NCBI GenBank assembly: GCA_905236085.1
Contig: CAJOOD010000038.1
Location: 1-13,263, forward strand
DNA length: 13,263 nucleotides
Origin: an uncultured Bacilli bacterium
GTDB taxonomy: Bacteria; Bacillota_I; Bacilli_A; RFN20; CAG-826
Direction: 5' to 3'
Positions 11,891-13,263 of this stretch are shown here, piece by piece. The notes beneath the pieces were generated by a model. It saw only the letters and a program-made list of their open reading frames with translations, ran no database searches and had not been told where the DNA came from. Numbering within the stretch: the first letter of the stretch is position 1; the number at the start of each line of letters is the position of its first letter. Both the position numbers and the translations under genes were made by a program.

Positions 11891-13263
11891 ATGAAAAATA
11901 AAAAACTATCCATTGCAATAGTTTCAACTTTCATTGCTGCATTAGGATTGTCTGCATGTTCCACTGTCACTGCAGATGACAAGTCAATCATGACACTCAC
12001 TGGTTACGATGGTAATGAAATCAGCATTGATACAAATGCCATTTACGAAAAATATAAGACCAGCGAAAATGGAATATCACGCTTCTACAGAGCTATACTT
12101 GAAGTAATGATCCGTAATTATTTCGAAACAAGTGAAGATCCTAGTGTAAAAACAAAATATGCGGAATTAAAAGAAAAAGCATCAAGTGACGTTAAAAACG
12201 ATCAATCTGATGCACGTAAGAATTCCAATTCTAACGGCACAACTTATGATACAGAATGGCAAGCTATTCTCGATAAGAATGATGTCGATGATGAAGAAGG
12301 CTTATATCAAAAATATTTATACGAATATGAAAAAACTGAATATGAAGATAAATATTTCGATAACAATTTAGTGGATTTAACCAAGGAATACATTGGTTTT
12401 GATGATGCAGGAACCGCTGTTTCAGGAAAACACGCTTCTCAATTACCATACCATGTACGTCATATCTTAGTTAACACATCTGCAAGTGCTACTGACTATG
12501 TCACTGGCGAAATCACATCTTCTGAAGCACAAAAACTCGCAACTGTATATGAACAATTAGTCGCTGGTAATAATACCTTTGGACAAGTTGCTTATGAAAG
12601 AAGTGATGATTCTTCTGCTTCTAGTTACGGTGATGCTGGCATCATGGATACCGCTACATCATTTGTTAATGAATTCAAATTAGGTATCTATGCTTATGAT
12701 GCAATTTACAGCAATAAGGCAACCGGTGATGACACCATCGAAAGAGATACTTATTTTGGTTTAGATGGTGATTATGATGATGGTACTCAAACCATTAAAG
12801 AAAAATTACAAGATATCGGCTTAAAGACCGTTTCTTATGAAGTCTTCAAATTATTAGGAGATTCATATGATGTAGAAAAATCTGATGCCGGTTTACAAGT
12901 TAATGAAGGCGTTGCTAAATATTATCCAAGAAACATTTATTGGAACAATTATTTAAATATCCACAATGTCTTTGTTATCACTAATGAAGAATTACCTGCT
13001 GGTATTCATACTTACGACTTACCAAGCGAAGCCGCAAGTGGCAAGACTGGCTTTAGAAATATCCCAGCCTTAGATTCCGTTATCGGCGCAGGCAAGAAAG
13101 TTCTCACCGATGAATTAGGCCGTGTCATTATTGGTGTTAGAAGTGAATATGGTATCCACTTCATGATTCTCCAACGTACCCCATTTGAAATTGATGGTAC
13201 TGTTTCGGGATTCAATGGAACAACTTATTCTTACAACAACACCACTATTAATGAATATTGGAC
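11891..13263 (+). CDS. PrsA/SurA-like peptidyl-prolyl isomerase lipoprotein, 3' end missing
   Basis: This is a probable extracytoplasmic foldase that helps secreted proteins fold at the membrane surface. The ATG at 11891 follows a strong AAGGAGGA with ideal spacing. The frame is open for 457 codons to the window edge, so the C-terminus is unseen. Residues 1-22 are a lipoprotein signal peptide (KNKK, hydrophobic core, lipobox LSAC with C23 as lipidation site). Residues about 45-80 resemble a SurA/PrsA N-terminal helix. A polar Asn/Ser/Asp-rich stretch follows at 99-120. Parvulin features are YHVRHILVNTSA (H191) and YGDAGIMD...FVNEFK (from about 246), then a final strand SEYGIHFMIL (G421). About 130 residues separate the last two, where a standard parvulin has only a short linker. 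Codons favour C-ending forms more than the suf genes do, suggesting high expression. I do not name it prsA outright because the catalytic domain is interrupted. Confidence 0.85.
   Translation, partial: MKNKKLSIAIVSTFIAALGLSACSTVTADDKSIMTLTGYDGNEISIDTNAIYEKYKTSENGISRFYRAILEVMIRNYFETSEDPSVKTKYAELKEKASSDVKNDQSDARKNSNSNGTTYDTEWQAILDKNDVDDEEGLYQKYLYEYEKTEYEDKYFDNNLVDLTKEYIGFDDAGTAVSGKHASQLPYHVRHILVNTSASATDYVTGEITSSEAQKLATVYEQLVAGNNTFGQVAYERSDDSSASSYGDAGIMDTATSFVNEFKLGIYAYDAIYSNKATGDDTIERDTYFGLDGDYDDGTQTIKEKLQDIGLKTVSYEVFKLLGDSYDVEKSDAGLQVNEGVAKYYPRNIYWNNYLNIHNVFVITNEELPAGIHTYDLPSEAASGKTGFRNIPALDSVIGAGKKVLTDELGRVIIGVRSEYGIHFMILQRTPFEIDGTVSGFNGTTYSYNNTTINEYW

Noticed and set aside
11818..12449. Small frames on both strands overlapping the start of the lipoprotein gene (11818-12000, 12186-12371, 12264-12449)
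   Set aside because: The plus-strand lipoprotein frame is continuous with a strong ribosome-binding site, signal peptide and lipobox; the others lack start signals and family features.
1..13263. Mobile element, prophage, CRISPR or defence system
   Set aside because: No transposase, integrase, spaced repeats, toxin-antitoxin pair or nuclease-helicase genes are visible. Gene content and order are those of a conserved chromosome.

Overview
The window is AT-rich chromosomal DNA of a low-GC, Gram-positive (Firmicutes/Bacilli-type) bacterium. The evidence is the SUF system in the order sufC-sufD-sufS-sufU-sufB, a mnmG-rsmG-parA block as found near replication origins in this phylum, an ECF-type riboflavin transporter gene under an FMN riboswitch next to a single-cluster ferredoxin gene, a cmk-der pair, and a lipoprotein foldase. 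Every tryptophan codon checked is TGG, so the standard bacterial code fits. All twelve visible stop codons are TAA or TAG and none is TGA. That hints at a lineage near the Mollicutes/Erysipelotrichia but does not prove it. I see no phage, transposon, CRISPR, rRNA or tRNA signal; this is core-genome housekeeping sequence.

Layout, left to right. Positions 1-2186 (minus strand) hold a short membrane-anchored protein gene, cmk and a truncated der, packed with 1-nt spacing and an 8-nt overlap. A divergent 190-bp gap follows, with a perfect 16-bp palindrome ahead of the ferredoxin gene (plus, 2373-2549). A bidirectional hairpin terminator (2575-2601) separates ferredoxin from the convergent riboflavin transporter gene ribU (minus, 2608-3393). 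The ribU leader is an FMN riboswitch whose sequestering and anti-sequestering pairings can be read directly from the sequence.

Positions 3581-11626 (minus) hold eight genes packed with overlaps or gaps of at most 19 nt: sufC, sufD, sufS, sufU, sufB, mnmG, rsmG and parA. A good sigma-A type promoter (TTGATA-17-TAATAT) precedes sufC, and a 19-bp imperfect dyad overlaps its -35 element. From 11891 to the right edge (plus) runs a PrsA-like peptidyl-prolyl isomerase lipoprotein gene, cut by the window end.

How the genes work together: SufS takes sulfur from cysteine, SufU carries it, and SufB-SufC-SufD build Fe-S clusters for clients such as the [4Fe-4S] ferredoxin encoded nearby. RibU supplies riboflavin for FMN/FAD, and MnmG is an FAD enzyme. 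MnmG and RsmG modify tRNA and 16S rRNA, Der acts in 50S assembly, and ParA acts in chromosome segregation or replication control.

Points worth a second look are the explicit switching logic of the riboswitch, a SufD lacking the N-terminal third of the family, a ParA with no adjacent ParB, a fused Fe-S/RNA-modification/ParA operon, two uncharacterised palindromic operators, and a large insertion inside the parvulin domain of the lipoprotein. I found no evidence for a wholly new multi-gene system.
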